Shown here piece by piece: positions 12,106-23,700 of a DNA stretch of 64,000 nt. The DNA is from Galerina marginata (lineage: Eukaryota > Basidiomycota > Agaricomycetes > Agaricales > Galerinaceae). Within the stretch, counting starts at the first letter, position 1. Every line of letters starts with the position of its first letter. A program made the translations under genes and the position numbers. The notes beneath the pieces were generated by a model. That model was not told the origin of the DNA and made no database searches. It saw nothing but the letters and a program-made list of their open reading frames with translations. The stretch is taken from NCBI GenBank assembly GCA_023014335.1, contig JAECYW010000008.1:2976001-3040000 (forward strand). The letters are read 5' to 3'.

Positions 12106-13209
12106 GCTTGTTCTCGAAGAGCATCAATCAACAGAATCCTCGGAGGGTGAAAGAAAGGATAAGGACGGTGGGCACCTGCCAAAGGTGTGAAAACCACAAA
12201 CGAAGGCTAAACTTTTTCGCGGTGCTAGTCAGTAAGACTTCGAAAAACGAAGATAGATCTAGAAGCGAATAAGGCGGCTTTGGAGAAGACATAAATAAAA
12301 ATGCATTGGAGATTGAGGGCAAGACAGGTAAATTGTAATTGAGAGGTTAAATGCACACTTAAGAGAATTATTTGGCCCATGCAACCGGATTGTCGAGTCT
12401 CGACGTCGTCGAGAACAAATGGTTGATTGCCGCGCCAGCTTTGTCAGTGCTTGGCAGGAGCCACAAGGACAAACCGCTTCGTCAGCTCGGGTGTCCGGCA
12501 CGGAAACAATTCTATATTTAAGCCCAATGTTGGCTTATCAAAAACGACGACAACCCGTTACAACGAAACGTATATTCCTTTGTCCTCAGTATATCGAACT
12601 GCGCAAAATAAGGTCCTTGATCCTTGTAGGCTGTGGCTTACAGCGTACAGTTCTAGAATTTATCATCGAAATTCAAAACCGCAAGCTTTCAAATTCTCCT
12701 GGTTTCTTCACCCAATTTCTGCATTTTGTTCGCAACAAATCTGTAATGAGATCAGAGAGAGCCTCAGAGTTTCGGTATTTCAAGTTGAAGGTCTGAGGTC
12801 ATGAACTCATCCAAGTATGTTGCTTTTTTCTATAATTAACGTACATAGGCTGATCAGTTGTGGTCCTATTTATTCAAGCCATCCTTCGATCAGTGGATCC
12901 TGTATATGTTTCATGTGACGCTCCGATTTCAATCATCGATGAGTCGGATGACATTCATAATCTGCAGCCCGATTCTTCTGGAAAGCTTCTAAATGATGCC
13001 TACTGGTCCTCATATATCTGCCATGGGTACACACGGCCAATCACGAAGCTGTGATTGGACCAGGAATGACGCTTGGCGTTCTGGAACCAAATTGAAGGCC
13101 CCAGATAGTAGCCGGTATGTCTTATCGCCAGTATTTAATACGATCGCCTCTGATTCATAGACATCCTCGCATCCTTCCTCTGTAGAACTCTACTTTCACT
13201 CGGCCTATC
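12106..13209. other. Divergent intergenic region (permease / catalase promoters)
   Basis: About 1.1 kb separates the divergent start codons of the permease and the catalase-like gene, so it must hold both promoters. Two overlapping 125-codon frames at 12419-12804 lack any recognisable domain and I treat them as chance. No defined motif could be assigned. Confidence 0.4.
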
Positions 13210-14215
13210 ATGCCTTTCCCAACCGACGAAGTATTAATGCAGACAAGTCGTGACCTGGTAGCTCAACTCCAGGCCATCTTTGGAAAGCACCCGGGGTTTC
13301 GTCCAGGTCAGTCCCATCATTATTTAAAGTGACCTTAAAACTCGATGTTTACCTGCTTTTGTCGTCTTAATAGCGCATGCCAAAGGAGTCTTACTTACAG
13401 GAATATTCACGCCTTCTGTCGGTGCAGCAGTTCTTTCCTCTGCTCCCCACTTCAACAACCCATCTACGCCGATAACGGTTCGCTTCTCGAACTCGACTGG
13501 TATTCCAGTCATCCCAGACACCGACCCCAACGCTGACCCGCGCGGTATCGCCATCCGATTCAATCTGGGCGAGCACGTTCACACCGACGTAATCGCCCAT
13601 TCCACGCCTTTCTTCCCAACCCGCACCGGAGCAGAATTCCTCGAGTTCTTGCGCGCTCTTGCAGCCTCTTCGGCGGGAGGTGAATCTCCCTCCCCCGTCG
13701 AGAAGTTCCTCGGATCTCACCCAGCCGCGCTTGCGTTCGTACAGGCGCCTAAACCGGCTCCTACGAGCTATGCGCGTGAGGCGTATTTCGGCCTTACGGC
13801 CTTCAAGCTCATAGCAAAAGACGGCAAGGCCACCTACATTCGGTATCAGGTTGTTCCTGACCTTGGCGTCGAGACTCTTTCTTCTACCGACCTTGCTGCA
13901 AAAGGTCCGGATTACCTTTCAGAAGATATTGCCACTCGACTCCCCTTCACTTTCCGCCTCCTTGCCCAAGTCGCTGAAGACGGCGATGTTACCAACGACG
14001 CGACGGTTCATTGGCCTGAGACCCGCAAAGTAGTCGAGTTGGGTGTTGTAAAAGTTGACCAGATCGTCAACCCCGAAGCGAGCGCTAAAGAACAGAAACA
14101 CATCATTTTCGATCCCATTCCAAGGGTCAAGGGTGTCGAGCCATCCGATGATCCTTTGTTGGAGTTGAGAGCCGCGGTTTATCTGATCAGCGGGAAAGAA
14201 CGTCGTGCAGCGTAA
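13210..14215 (+). CDS. Small SrpA-like catalase / haem peroxidase
   Basis: Two exons (13210-13306 and 13374-14215, one 67-nt intron with GTCAGT donor and AATAG acceptor) encode 312 residues. The spliced junction yields RPAHAKG. HAKG holds the distal catalytic histidine of the catalase fold. It is followed by FTPSVGAAVLSSAPHF and VRFSNSTGIP, the strand region around the haem. Near the C-terminus ELRAAVYLIS supplies the Arg-x-x-x-Tyr arrangement expected for the proximal haem tyrosine. The length is far below that of classical catalases (about 500 or more residues) but fits the short SrpA-like fungal catalases, which act as organic-peroxide-dependent peroxidases. No signal peptide is seen, so it is probably cytosolic. 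TAA at 14213 is followed by an AT-rich 3' region. Confidence 0.85.
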
Positions 14216-14523
14216 TAAATTATTTTTATTGAATTGTAAATTTATTGTACATCGGTATAAATGCCCTTTCACATCGATATCATTTGCGATATGTGTTAGC
14301 AAGTTTGCTTCAAGATTCAATATTCAGTCCTTACTGTAATCCTCCGTTACCACCTCGAAGCCAGTGATGTAATTTGCCAAATCCAAAGACGGTGTCCGTT
14401 GTCCCACCGTGGGCCTGATTCGGTGCGTGAGACTATGATAAGAAAATGGCGCCGGTCCCTTCTTCAACCTTGTTCTTGAAATTTTCACTTTCGTGGTGTT
14501 TTATACACATCATAGTACACGAC

Positions 14524-16361
14524 ATGTTAGGTCGGCCACCCAAGAAGCCCACAGGAATGATCTCAAAGGTGACTGCGAAGTTGCCCAAGAAGGGTGAAAA
14601 GCAGCCCTTAGGGTCAGAACAATCAACAGGGTCACACACCACACAGCCGAGAGCAGGTCTGTTTAGTCCAAGTTTCTTACTATGTAATATCCTTCATGGT
14701 CTCGTTCTGGACCAGATGACTCTCCCAAAATTCGCGCTCTCGAGCTCGGTGAAGAATATGCTTTACTTCTTAGGACCAACCTTTCACCCACAGACGACCA
14801 ACGAACAGGCATGCAAGCACTGCAGACAGCTCTCGCAGCGCAAGTGACCTCATTTGACCAAATGGCGACTTCGAAAACGGAGCAGATAGCAAATCTTGAG
14901 CTCGCAATAACGCAGCTTCGTGGAGAGGTCCTGGAATTTAGGCAGCAAGCCGCCCTTGCGCGTAAGAACGCGGCATCTGTCCGCTCCTTACTAGCACCAA
15001 TCCGCGTGCTTCCTCCAGAAATTATGGGAGAAATCTTCTTGGCATGTCTGGATGCCCGCGTATTTGCTCGCACATCCGCCGCCCCATTACTCCTTTGCCG
15101 TATTTGTTCACCGTGGAGGACAATCGCCCTTTCAACACCCGCTCTATGGTCGAGCCTCACGATATACAAGCCAATGGCCTTCAATTCTATCTGTCAGCTC
15201 ACTTCCAGATGGTTTCGGTTAGCTGGCGATGTTCCACTTTCTCTCGGGTTTCATGCAGCCGTTTATCACACCACCAGTGATAATGTGCCCGACACCTGGC
15301 GGCGTGTTTCTCGGCTAGAAATCAAGTCGAACACACCCGCGGAAGCGATGTTAGTGATGAGGGCGATAAGAACTGCTTCACCGCCTATAGAGCATCTTTC
15401 TCTTCGTTTCGGATTCATAGGCGCCGCAATTAAGGAATTAGGGAAACTTCTTCCTTTCTTTTCCAGTCTACGAAAATTGACGATTGCCGACGAACTGTCT
15501 ATAAGCTCAAGGCCCTTTTTTTTCCAGGACTTATCCGGGATGGTTTGGGGAAACCTCACACATGTGTCGTTATCAGAACTGGCCTTAGATCCCTTTGTCT
15601 GGAGGTCCTCGTTTCAAAATTGCGCGTCTCTCCAACACGGTTCGTTCCTCCTCTATGAGGCCGACCCATCCACAGTGGAATCTCGATCTAAAATGATTTC
15701 GCTCCCTGCCTTGCTGACATTAAAGATCACCTTCAAGCATTTGGGAGATTGGGCAATACTCAAGGGCCTTTCCTTTCCATCATTGCAGTCGCTGGCGCTG
15801 GGAAGTCTCGAAGGTTTAGGTGTATGGAACGTACCTGCGCTTATGGGCATCCAAGCAGGTCGAGGTGCTTTGGAGGCACTGGCTTTGTTCAGAGTCAAAG
15901 TAAAGCCCGCTGATTTGATCGACTTTCTTCGCAGCACCCCAACCGTCAAGCATCTCCTCTTGGATATTCCACTTAATTATGCCTCGCTCATTGAGCAGCT
16001 TAGTATTGTGGGCGTCACAGAAACTGACGATAGCATCGGGCAGGATAAAAGTGCGCCGGAAGTCCTGCTACCCAAACTCTCAAAGCTGTCGTCGTACCAA
16101 TGGCGCGAAACGAATGGCCGGGTCGCTCTTGGTGTAAAGGCTTTCAGAACCATGGTTGCCGCGCGATGGTCGCCACCGACGAAGCGGGATACTGCCCCTC
16201 CGGGCAAGTGTCTTACTTCGGTTTGCATCTATACTTCGCAAGTCAATTCTACGATCGATATTCTCAGGAAGATTTTGGCTCCGTTGAGGGAAGATGGATT
16301 GGCTTTACACATTGGGGTTGGCCGCGAGGGCTTTCAACTCAAATTTGAATCCGATTGGTAG
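14524..16361 (+). CDS. F-box protein with leucine-rich C-terminal region
   Basis: Exon 1 (14524-14656) encodes a basic N-terminus starting MLGRPPKKPTG. After a 59-nt intron, exon 2 (14716-16361) gives a short coiled coil (KTEQIANLELAITQLRGEV) and the typical basidiomycete F-box (IRVLPPEIMGEIFLACL, then LLLCRICSPWRTIALSTPAL and LWSSL). The total is 592 residues, with a leucine-rich, repeat-like remainder. F-box proteins of this kind are substrate adaptors of SCF ubiquitin ligases and are strongly expanded in Agaricomycetes; the target is unknown. An in-frame ATG at 14446 would add a hydrophobic 26-residue extension, but MLGRPP fits this kind of protein better. Confidence 0.8.
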
Positions 16362-17518
16362 AATTTTTTTCGTCTCTGTAAAAACCATTATAGCACTTGT
16401 ACCCATATTGTAATTCTTGTCATAAAATTTTTTGTTCTTGCAAAAGGGGAATTCCTAGGATTCTGACGACGATTGACGAAGACAACTGCCGGTTGAAGCA
16501 AATATTACCCAAGAACATACGGGAATTGCTTAAATTGGACTCTTCAATGCAGCTATGTTCTTCTAAATTCAGGTCAATGCGGCTCATTCGCCCCCCGAGT
16601 CGACGCCTTTGGGCAACCCCGTTGGTGGGTAAGTACAAATTCCCGTGGCCGTGGGGTTTGGGAAGTTGTGGGTTATCGATTTAAATTTATTGACCGTCTA
16701 AGCCTGAGTTACTTCGTGAAAAGTCTGCCGCTCCTCGGCGACCTCTTTTTGCTGGACCCCAAGGTATGAAGCGTCGACCTGTAACCTGAGCGCTGAGCAT
16801 CAACTGAGCATCCATATTTCAAGTTCCGCCAAAAAAACCTGACAAACCGGTCAGGCACTGCGCATCCCCAACTTCTCTCCCGAGTCCCGAATGCTACATA
16901 TTGCATCTAGGGTTCTCTGAGCGCAGAGATACCATGATTTGAGCTTATTTGCTTAAGAAACTACACGTCGCCTCAGATCTATTCAACTCGATCATCAGAC
17001 TATGCTTTCCTACTGTTTCGAGTCTTTCGACTCGACGTATATTCACGGTTCCGGAAGGCTTTGACTGAGCTAGATTTGCCTATGAAATATCTCCATGGTC
17101 TGGTTGATACCTTTCTATACGCTTTATGGATCCGCAAAGCACTTGACTCTCGCATATGTATCTCTTCTTTGTTACTACTTTGGCGGCTATTTCAAGTTCG
17201 CTCAATGGGGACGCCAACCAGATTCGGCCACTCTGACTCTTTAGGCAAATTTCCTGGCTGGCTTTCCGTGCCATCTGGACGAGCTAGGCTCTGGGATCTT
17301 ACTTCCAGTATGCTACCATATCGCGCCAAAGTTGTGGGTCTTTGTTGCAACTCTGTTGAGTCTTCTGACTCCGTATGGTCAATCATTTCCACCACGTGAT
17401 TAAATCGCGCCAGATGTCGCCATCCGAACACCATCGCGCAATACCAAACCTATGATGTCGTGCAAAATTGCCACCTAGACCTCCACTTTCTGGCTCCAAC
17501 TACCACAGAATAATAGGC
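16362..17518. other. Intergenic stretch
   Basis: About 1.15 kb between the two F-box genes. Short frames occur on both strands (up to 112 codons at 17061-17399) without recognisable domains. I see no RNA gene or repeat. Confidence 0.4.
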
Positions 17519-18433
17519 ATGGACACCCTACCCACCGAACTCCACGCTTACATCTTTCAATCCGCCTGCTCAAACGAAGGAGTTACTATTCGAGCCTTGA
17601 ACACAGTGTCTAAATACTTTTGCGAGGTTTCGAAACCCTACCTCTATCGAAATATTTCGATCTCAGGGCCTTCTCAAATCACTAGACTTCTAGATCGACT
17701 CCAAAATACCCCAATCCACCTGCGCCACATACATCATTTATTCCTCTCCGATGTCCTTGACACACAGCACGCAATTCGTCTGTCAGATATCGAGCGCTCC
17801 TCCATAACACGTATCATCACCCTTTCCTCTCCAACCCTTCGAACGTTTTCCCTGGTTGCGAGCTCGCCATTTTCCAGCACCTCGCTCATCGCTTGCGTAT
17901 TTCGGACGCCGTTTCCTCATTTGCAAAGCCTCACGATCTCAGGGTTTTATCCCTTTCCGTCGTCGGCTGGAAGGTTTCCGTCTTTAACCCACCTACACCT
18001 GGACGGAAATAGAAACCCGCAAGGATTGTTTCAGATGTCCGCGCTCGAAGATGCGTTTCCTTCATTGGCGGAATTGAAAGTTTCAGGTCTCGGTGCTGCC
18101 GGTGCTTTTTTGGTAGAGGTGGAGGAAGCATTAGCTGGAGGCGAAATTTATGACGGACACAGCGACTGCATGACCGCGACGCGACTTCCCCCTTCCGTTC
18201 GTCGTCTGATCATACAGGCGGGACCGGAACCAAATCCGTCGGCGTCGCTTGTGTCGCGAGAGACTGCGGCGATGAAGGACTTCGTCATGATAAAGAGGTT
18301 AGTGGCCTTGAAGTCGAGAAAGATTTCGAGCGATCATGGGGTTGAACTGTCGATATTGGATCGAAGTGTGGGTCTGACATCAGTAAACGAGTTACGGGAA
18401 GGTTGGTTGAAGAGGTTATCACTAGAAACGTGA
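17519..18433 (+). CDS. F-box-like protein, single exon
   Basis: The ATG at 17519 begins MDTLPTELHAYIFQSAC, an F-box helix pattern (L-P-x-E-L-x-x-x-I-F). It continues with a second helical part (VSKYFCEVSKPYLYRNISI), which marks the common fungal F-box plus R-N-hydrophobic signature. The protein has 304 residues and no introns. Its middle contains leucine-rich segments such as FPHLQSLTISGFYPF. The same frame stays open upstream of the ATG (PPRPPLSG) but offers no ATG, so 17519 is the natural start. The likely role is an SCF ubiquitin-ligase adaptor. It is the second F-box gene in tandem orientation with 14524-16361, but sequence similarity beyond the F-box is not evident, so recent duplication is not supported. 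Confidence 0.75.
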   Translation: MDTLPTELHAYIFQSACSNEGVTIRALNTVSKYFCEVSKPYLYRNISISGPSQITRLLDRLQNTPIHLRHIHHLFLSDVLDTQHAIRLSDIERSSITRIITLSSPTLRTFSLVASSPFSSTSLIACVFRTPFPHLQSLTISGFYPFPSSAGRFPSLTHLHLDGNRNPQGLFQMSALEDAFPSLAELKVSGLGAAGAFLVEVEEALAGGEIYDGHSDCMTATRLPPSVRRLIIQAGPEPNPSASLVSRETAAMKDFVMIKRLVALKSRKISSDHGVELSILDRSVGLTSVNELREGWLKRLSLET

Positions 18434-19096
18434 TTTTTACCTAGAATATTTAGATCTTCCTTGTTCAACTGAGCTATTAGACGTAGTTCGCTTTCCATAT
18501 ACCACACTATGCATTGGACGACAATTACCCTTCCGAAGATCAGAATTAAGCAATGCCGTAGGGCTTACACTACTGGCATGACGGTCGAAAATCTAATCTA
18601 GTTTGGTGCATTGAATGTGCCAAGAATGTGCGTACAATTATTCCTATGCCCTTCTGGGCAGTAAACATATTGCTTCGCGAGTTCGTTCACTTCAATAAAT
18701 CGTTATCTATTGTGGAAGACCTCAAAAACAGAGGGTTCCATTAACCCATCGAACAACCAGAAAGGTTTAAATTTAATATCAAATGGCAATCAAATGGGAG
18801 CGTAATAAATGATAAAAACGCAGCCTTCGTGAACCGTTTTCCCAGCATATTATTCCTCGTCATTTTACACTAGGTAGCTAAGAAATGAAATGAAAAGCAA
18901 GAACAAAAACGCCGAAGTGGCCGTCGTTGGAGCTGCGGTGGTGCCACGCCGATCGCCCACCATCACGTGGTGCATGAATTTCGTTGGCACCGCCTCCCCG
19001 AGCGTGTACGTTCTTCTCAACCACCATACCGCCTCTCAGGGTGGTCTTCCTCCACCTCAAAATTACACAGGTACGTCTTTAACTTTGTAATATATA
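18434..19096. other. Intergenic / promoter region of the GDT1-like gene
   Basis: About 660 bp. It includes a 66-codon frame at 18890-19090 that would join the following exon in the wrong frame and is therefore rejected as a leader exon. No motif can be named. Confidence 0.35.
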
Positions 19097-20117
19097 ATGA
19101 ATATCTCTGAAAAGCAGCCCCTCCTTCTCCCAGGCATGACGAGCACGCCAACCCCGAGCGATCTCACCGTCGAGGACAGCTTCCAAGCGCTGGCGCAGTC
19201 CTTCGCCATGATAATATTCTCAGAAATCGGGGACAAGACTTTCCTCATCGCCGCCATCCTCGCCATGCGGCACCCGCGGATGCTCGTCTTTCTCGGCGCC
19301 TTCGGGTCTCTGGTCGTCATGTCCTTCCTCTCCGCAGCGATGGGGCATATCCTGCCGACGCTCATCCCACGGAGCTGGACGCAGTTCGCGGCGGCGGTGC
19401 TGTTCTTGGTGTTTGGCGCGAAGATGTTTATGGAGGCGAGGGAGATGAAGGCGGGTAGTGAGAAGATTGAGGAGGAGATGCGGGAGGCGGAGGAGGAGAT
19501 TGAGGGTGACGATGCGGTGCATGATGGGACGGGCTTGCCGAGTGCGGCTGGGGACGGGCATGTTATTCCGCTGGAGGAGATGGAGGCGGGTAGGAGGGTG
19601 GAGAGCTCGTCGCCTACGCCGAGGTCGAGCTCGAAGACGTCGTTAGCGGAAGGCGCACGGAATTTCTGCAGCTTGTTTCTTGGCCCTGTTTTCGTGCAGG
19701 CATTTATCCTGACCTTTCTTGGCGAATGGGGTGATAGAAGCCAGATTGCCACGATAGCCCTAGGGGCTGCTCATGTATGCATTTCTTTCCCTTCCCGTTG
19801 ACCTCAACCTGACGACGTCCTTAGAATGTGTATCTTGTCACACTAGGCACTGTCGTCGGACACTGCTGTTGTACTGCCCTCGCCGTCATCGGCGGACGAT
19901 ACGTCTCTACAAAGATCTCTGTTAAGCATGGTACGCTGTCGCTCCACTTGCACTTGCTCTTGCAGTCGATTAAATTGCCTCCGTTATCACAGTTACTTAC
20001 GGAGGCTCTGTTCTCTTCCTCCTATTCGGTGTCATCTACCTCTACGAAGCCTTTGCCATGTCAGCAGACGTCGAGATGTCCATTCCCATCAGCGCCGATT
20101 CCCAAACTGTCGTTTGA
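19097..20117 (+). CDS. GDT1: GDT1/TMEM165-like (UPF0016) Ca2+/Mn2+:H+ exchanger
   Basis: ATG at 19097 (MNISEKQPLLLPG) is followed by the first family signature, SEIGDKTFLIAAILAMRHP (ExGDKT). An acidic, Glu-rich loop comes next, then the second signature GEWGDRSQIATIALGA (ExGDRS). Two conserved ExGD(K/R)(T/S) motifs on separate hydrophobic repeats define UPF0016 cation/proton exchangers, which load Ca2+ and Mn2+ into the Golgi for glycosylation. The remaining exons give VYLVTLGTVVGH, GGRYVSTKISVKH and, after a 66-nt intron with GTACGC donor, GGSVLFLLFGVIYLYEAFAM, with stop at 20117. About 310 residues and six to seven helices are expected. The last exon and 3' flank are duplicated at 28468-28989. 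Confidence 0.88.
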
Positions 20118-20496
20118 TAACGATTAACCAACCAACCTCAAAAATCACAACAGAATTCAACAATAATCTAAAACACGACCTCAGCATCAACCACATCATC
20201 AATTTGAAACCTCAATGACATTCGGACGTACATGCACATACACCGACATATTCCCCACATCTACCTCTACGCAGCATAACTAATTCATGTAGTATTTCTG
20301 CCCCTTTTCGAATGTGCCTTTGCACTGGGCTACTTTTGGGTGCTTTATCCTACAAGGTTCGATCTTCGACTGTCCAGACAGTGTATTTCTTACTTGGAAA
20401 ATTTTGTTCGTCTTTGTTTTATATACTTACTTATTGTATACCCGTTTTATAGATGAAGTCTCTTTTCGTGCTTTGGGTTTCGTTAAGACTCGCATT
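19909..20496 (+). repeat. Source copy of a segmental duplication (GDT1 3' end and flank)
   Basis: The sequence from the ACAAAGATCTCTGT motif in the third coding exon through the stop codon and about 380 bp of 3' flank recurs in the same orientation at 28468-28989, with many substitutions and one gap of about 65 bp. This copy lies in an intact gene, so it is taken as the source. Confidence 0.8.
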
Positions 20497-20741
20497 TCAA
20501 ACGGGGTTGTTTACACAAACACAGGCGCACGAGCTCGAATTTCGAAATGTGCCTACGTTTTTGCATGCAGCTGTAATGAATCTCAGTCTTATCAAAAATT
20601 CAACATGGTCGGCACCGCCCCAACTTGACAGTCGCAGACACGATTTGACATGCGGCTGTGCCATAAGGCAATTGCACACCCAATTCAAGTCCATCCTTCC
20701 TATTCTCCTCCTTTACGCTCATAATTCTCTGTTCTCTCATA
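20118..20741. other. Intergenic: GDT1 3' flank and NLR promoter
   Basis: The first 380 bp belong to the duplicated 3' flank of the GDT1-like gene and include AT-rich stretches (near 20420) suited to 3'-end formation. The rest precedes the NLR start and has no recognisable motif. The open frame at 20453-20755 has no domain and overlaps the next gene's start. Confidence 0.4.
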
Positions 20742-23700
20742 ATGGCGACCGATAGACCATTGCTACTTAACGCGCTCCTCGGAAGTAAGTACGCGATAGT
20801 CATATAATGTCGTTGTTTTCACTGATCTGTCTAGATGTCGAAGTTGAAGGTGACATTAAAACAAGGAAACGGGAATTGCGGTCACAGTACTCTGTTCGGC
20901 TGTATGTGGACGACAAGAAGGTCGCGAAGTCTCCAAACCAGTCTGCCTCGTTGGTCCTCAAATGGGAATGGAATACAGACAATAAAATGTGGGTCTTTGC
21001 CTCGCCAATGATCTCGGTTAATATTCACTTCTTGGAATTAGCTGGTTCGAGCCGTCCTCAATGATGAAGATTGCGGTGTACCGTGGATTTGGGACCGCCA
21101 TCGATGCGAAGTATCTTGTGGGACAGCATCAGGCAAAAGTCGTAGACCTGCTCGAAAATAGTGAGTACATTGTTCGCGATCTGCATGCGTTTGCCTTGAA
21201 GAAAATTTAATCAGGCGCCAGTTTTGATCTGACGGATGAAAAGGGTATCGTTGTTCCGATAAAGTTGAAGATAGCATTGTTTCCCATTCCCGAATCGGAC
21301 GATTATATTCACGAATGCATGGAGAAAGTTGACAACGATGTTTCTTTCCTCCAGGGCAATGGCGCCGTGGCGAGCACCGCCTCGACACTTGGACAAGTCT
21401 TAAAGTTAACCAAAAATATTATGGACCAGCTTTCCAAGGTACGACATTAACCTCTATGTTAATCGACCTTCGCAGTAACCCGTCTGATTGTCGTGATCAG
21501 GCACACCCGATACTTAACGCGTCGTGGACTATTATTTCAAGTCTCTACCAGGTGAATCATCCGAACTGGAAAATAAACTCATTCAAAAATTAATATTTGA
21601 GCAGGCCGTACAGGAAACGGGTCTCCAGGATGAATCCATCCGAGAACTGGCCAGCGCCTTGCGTGAATTGTTGGGTACTGCAAATACGGTTCCTAACCTG
21701 CCCGAGATCCCAAATACGACCCAAGTCATCGAAGAAATCAGCCGTCAGTCGCTACAGGTTGCGTCGCTCATTCACGAATATACGAAATTGTCTTTCGCAA
21801 GTAATTAAATCCCACAGGCTCTCATTCGTTTCAAACCTGATGCTCATTTTCTTGTAGAGCGCACAGTAAAGATCCAAGTATCTGGTGATCTAAAATCACG
21901 TATTGCAGAGTGCCAAAAACGCTGCTCTGTTCTGAAGGACACCTTTTATGGTAGACTCCATCTTGATACAAATACTCAAGTGAAGGAAATCAAGGCTGAC
22001 CTGCAACAAACAGGTAAATGTCTAATTGTTTGACGAGTACTTTGTCTAACTCATTCGCGGTGAACCTAGGACGGAAGTTGCAGATAATCGAGGACGACAG
22101 GCTAGGTACCTCAGGTTCCAGATACCTCCGATAATTAAAAGTAACTCATTTAAATTCCTCAGCCAAAGAAATTCGTACATGGCTAGCCTCTCCTGACAGC
22201 TCCAAAATTTACAATGAAGCGGATAAGAAGCGACAGCCAGACACTTGCTCTTGGTTTCTCGACGGAATGCGATTTCTCGACTGGACGCAAAACCCTGGTT
22301 TTCTTTGGATTAAGGGAAAGGGTAGGCCTCTCGGTAGACTATTAGAATTTGACGGCTAAATAATTCCATAGCGGGAAGCGGTAAAAGCGTTCTTTGGCAA
22401 GTCTCTTCGTCATTGATGGTATGCTAACGAGGTCGATGAGCCATATTTTCAGTTCTTCAGTTATCAGCAAACTATTCCAGAGAAATCCGCCAGTCGGACT
22501 CGCATATTTCTTCTTCGATGGAAGGGATTCCCAGAAAGCTCTACAACTTCACGAGAACCTCATCCGATCGCTCATTTCACAGCTCTCGCACCAGCGAGCC
22601 GGTATACCCACTGAATTAGCAGATCTGTATAAGCGCTGTGGAGACCATCAGCAGCCATCTATTAATCAACTTCAGGATATTCTGCGCAATGTTCTTGACG
22701 GCCTTTCAGATGTTTATATTGTGATCGATGCTCTCGACGAATGCGCCGACCGTGAAGAGACCCTTGTTTCAGTTTGGATTAATAGGCTTGTCTTGGATAC
22801 CAATTGTCCAGTGAAAAATCTTCATATCATGGTCTCCAGTCGGCCGGAGCAAGATATCGAAGAAGTTTTCGGGACAATGGATCCGCATGCCATTGATGTT
22901 GGGGAGGCGACCACAAACCAAGACATTATCAAGTATCTTGAGCTTCAAATGGAATCGAAACTCAAAGGATACGATGAAAATACTCGGACCGAAATAAAGT
23001 GCAGCCTGAGAGACCACGCAGATGGATCGTACGTCTCTCTTTATTAACAAGCCGTCTAATGCGTCATTATTTCTAATACCGCACTAAGCTTTCGATGGGT
23101 CGCATTACAGCTTGCCGAGCTGGGAAAGTGCCTGAGCCAATATGAAATAGAGGAGCAAATGAACAACCTACCACAGGGTTTAGACGAAATTTATGAGCGA
23201 ATGCTAAATGCGATTGATGGGAAATATCGCTCCGACACGATGACATTCTTGGAGTGGTTGTCCTTTTCCAAGCGTCCAATGAAAGTTGCCGAAATCGCAG
23301 AAGCTATCACAGTGGATTTCAATTTGGAAGATGGACCAGTGTTCAACCCCAAAAAACGATATTCAAACCCACAGGACATGCTAGTAAGGTGCTCAAGTCT
23401 TGTTACCGAATCAGAAGGTAAGTATCATCAGCTTAATCCGGAAATTTAGGCTTTGTTGAGAGTGAAAACAGGTATCGTGAAGCTTTCACACTTCTCTGTC
23501 AAAGAGTACCTTCTCTCCGAGCGCATTGAGAACAATTTCCGAATCAGCGAGGAAGCCGCTCATTCAAAAATTTCGGAAATCTCTGTTGCCTACCTTCTAC
23601 AATTTGACTCGTTTGCGCCTCTGACGGAGCCTACACTTGACCGCTCCCCACTTGCACGTTATGCAGCCAGGTATTGGATCGACCACGCAAAATCTGGGGG

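Noticed and set aside
18890..19090. Upstream exon of the GDT1-like gene
   Set aside because: Splicing at the available GTACGT donor would join the conserved exon in the wrong frame; the ATG at 19097 is sufficient.
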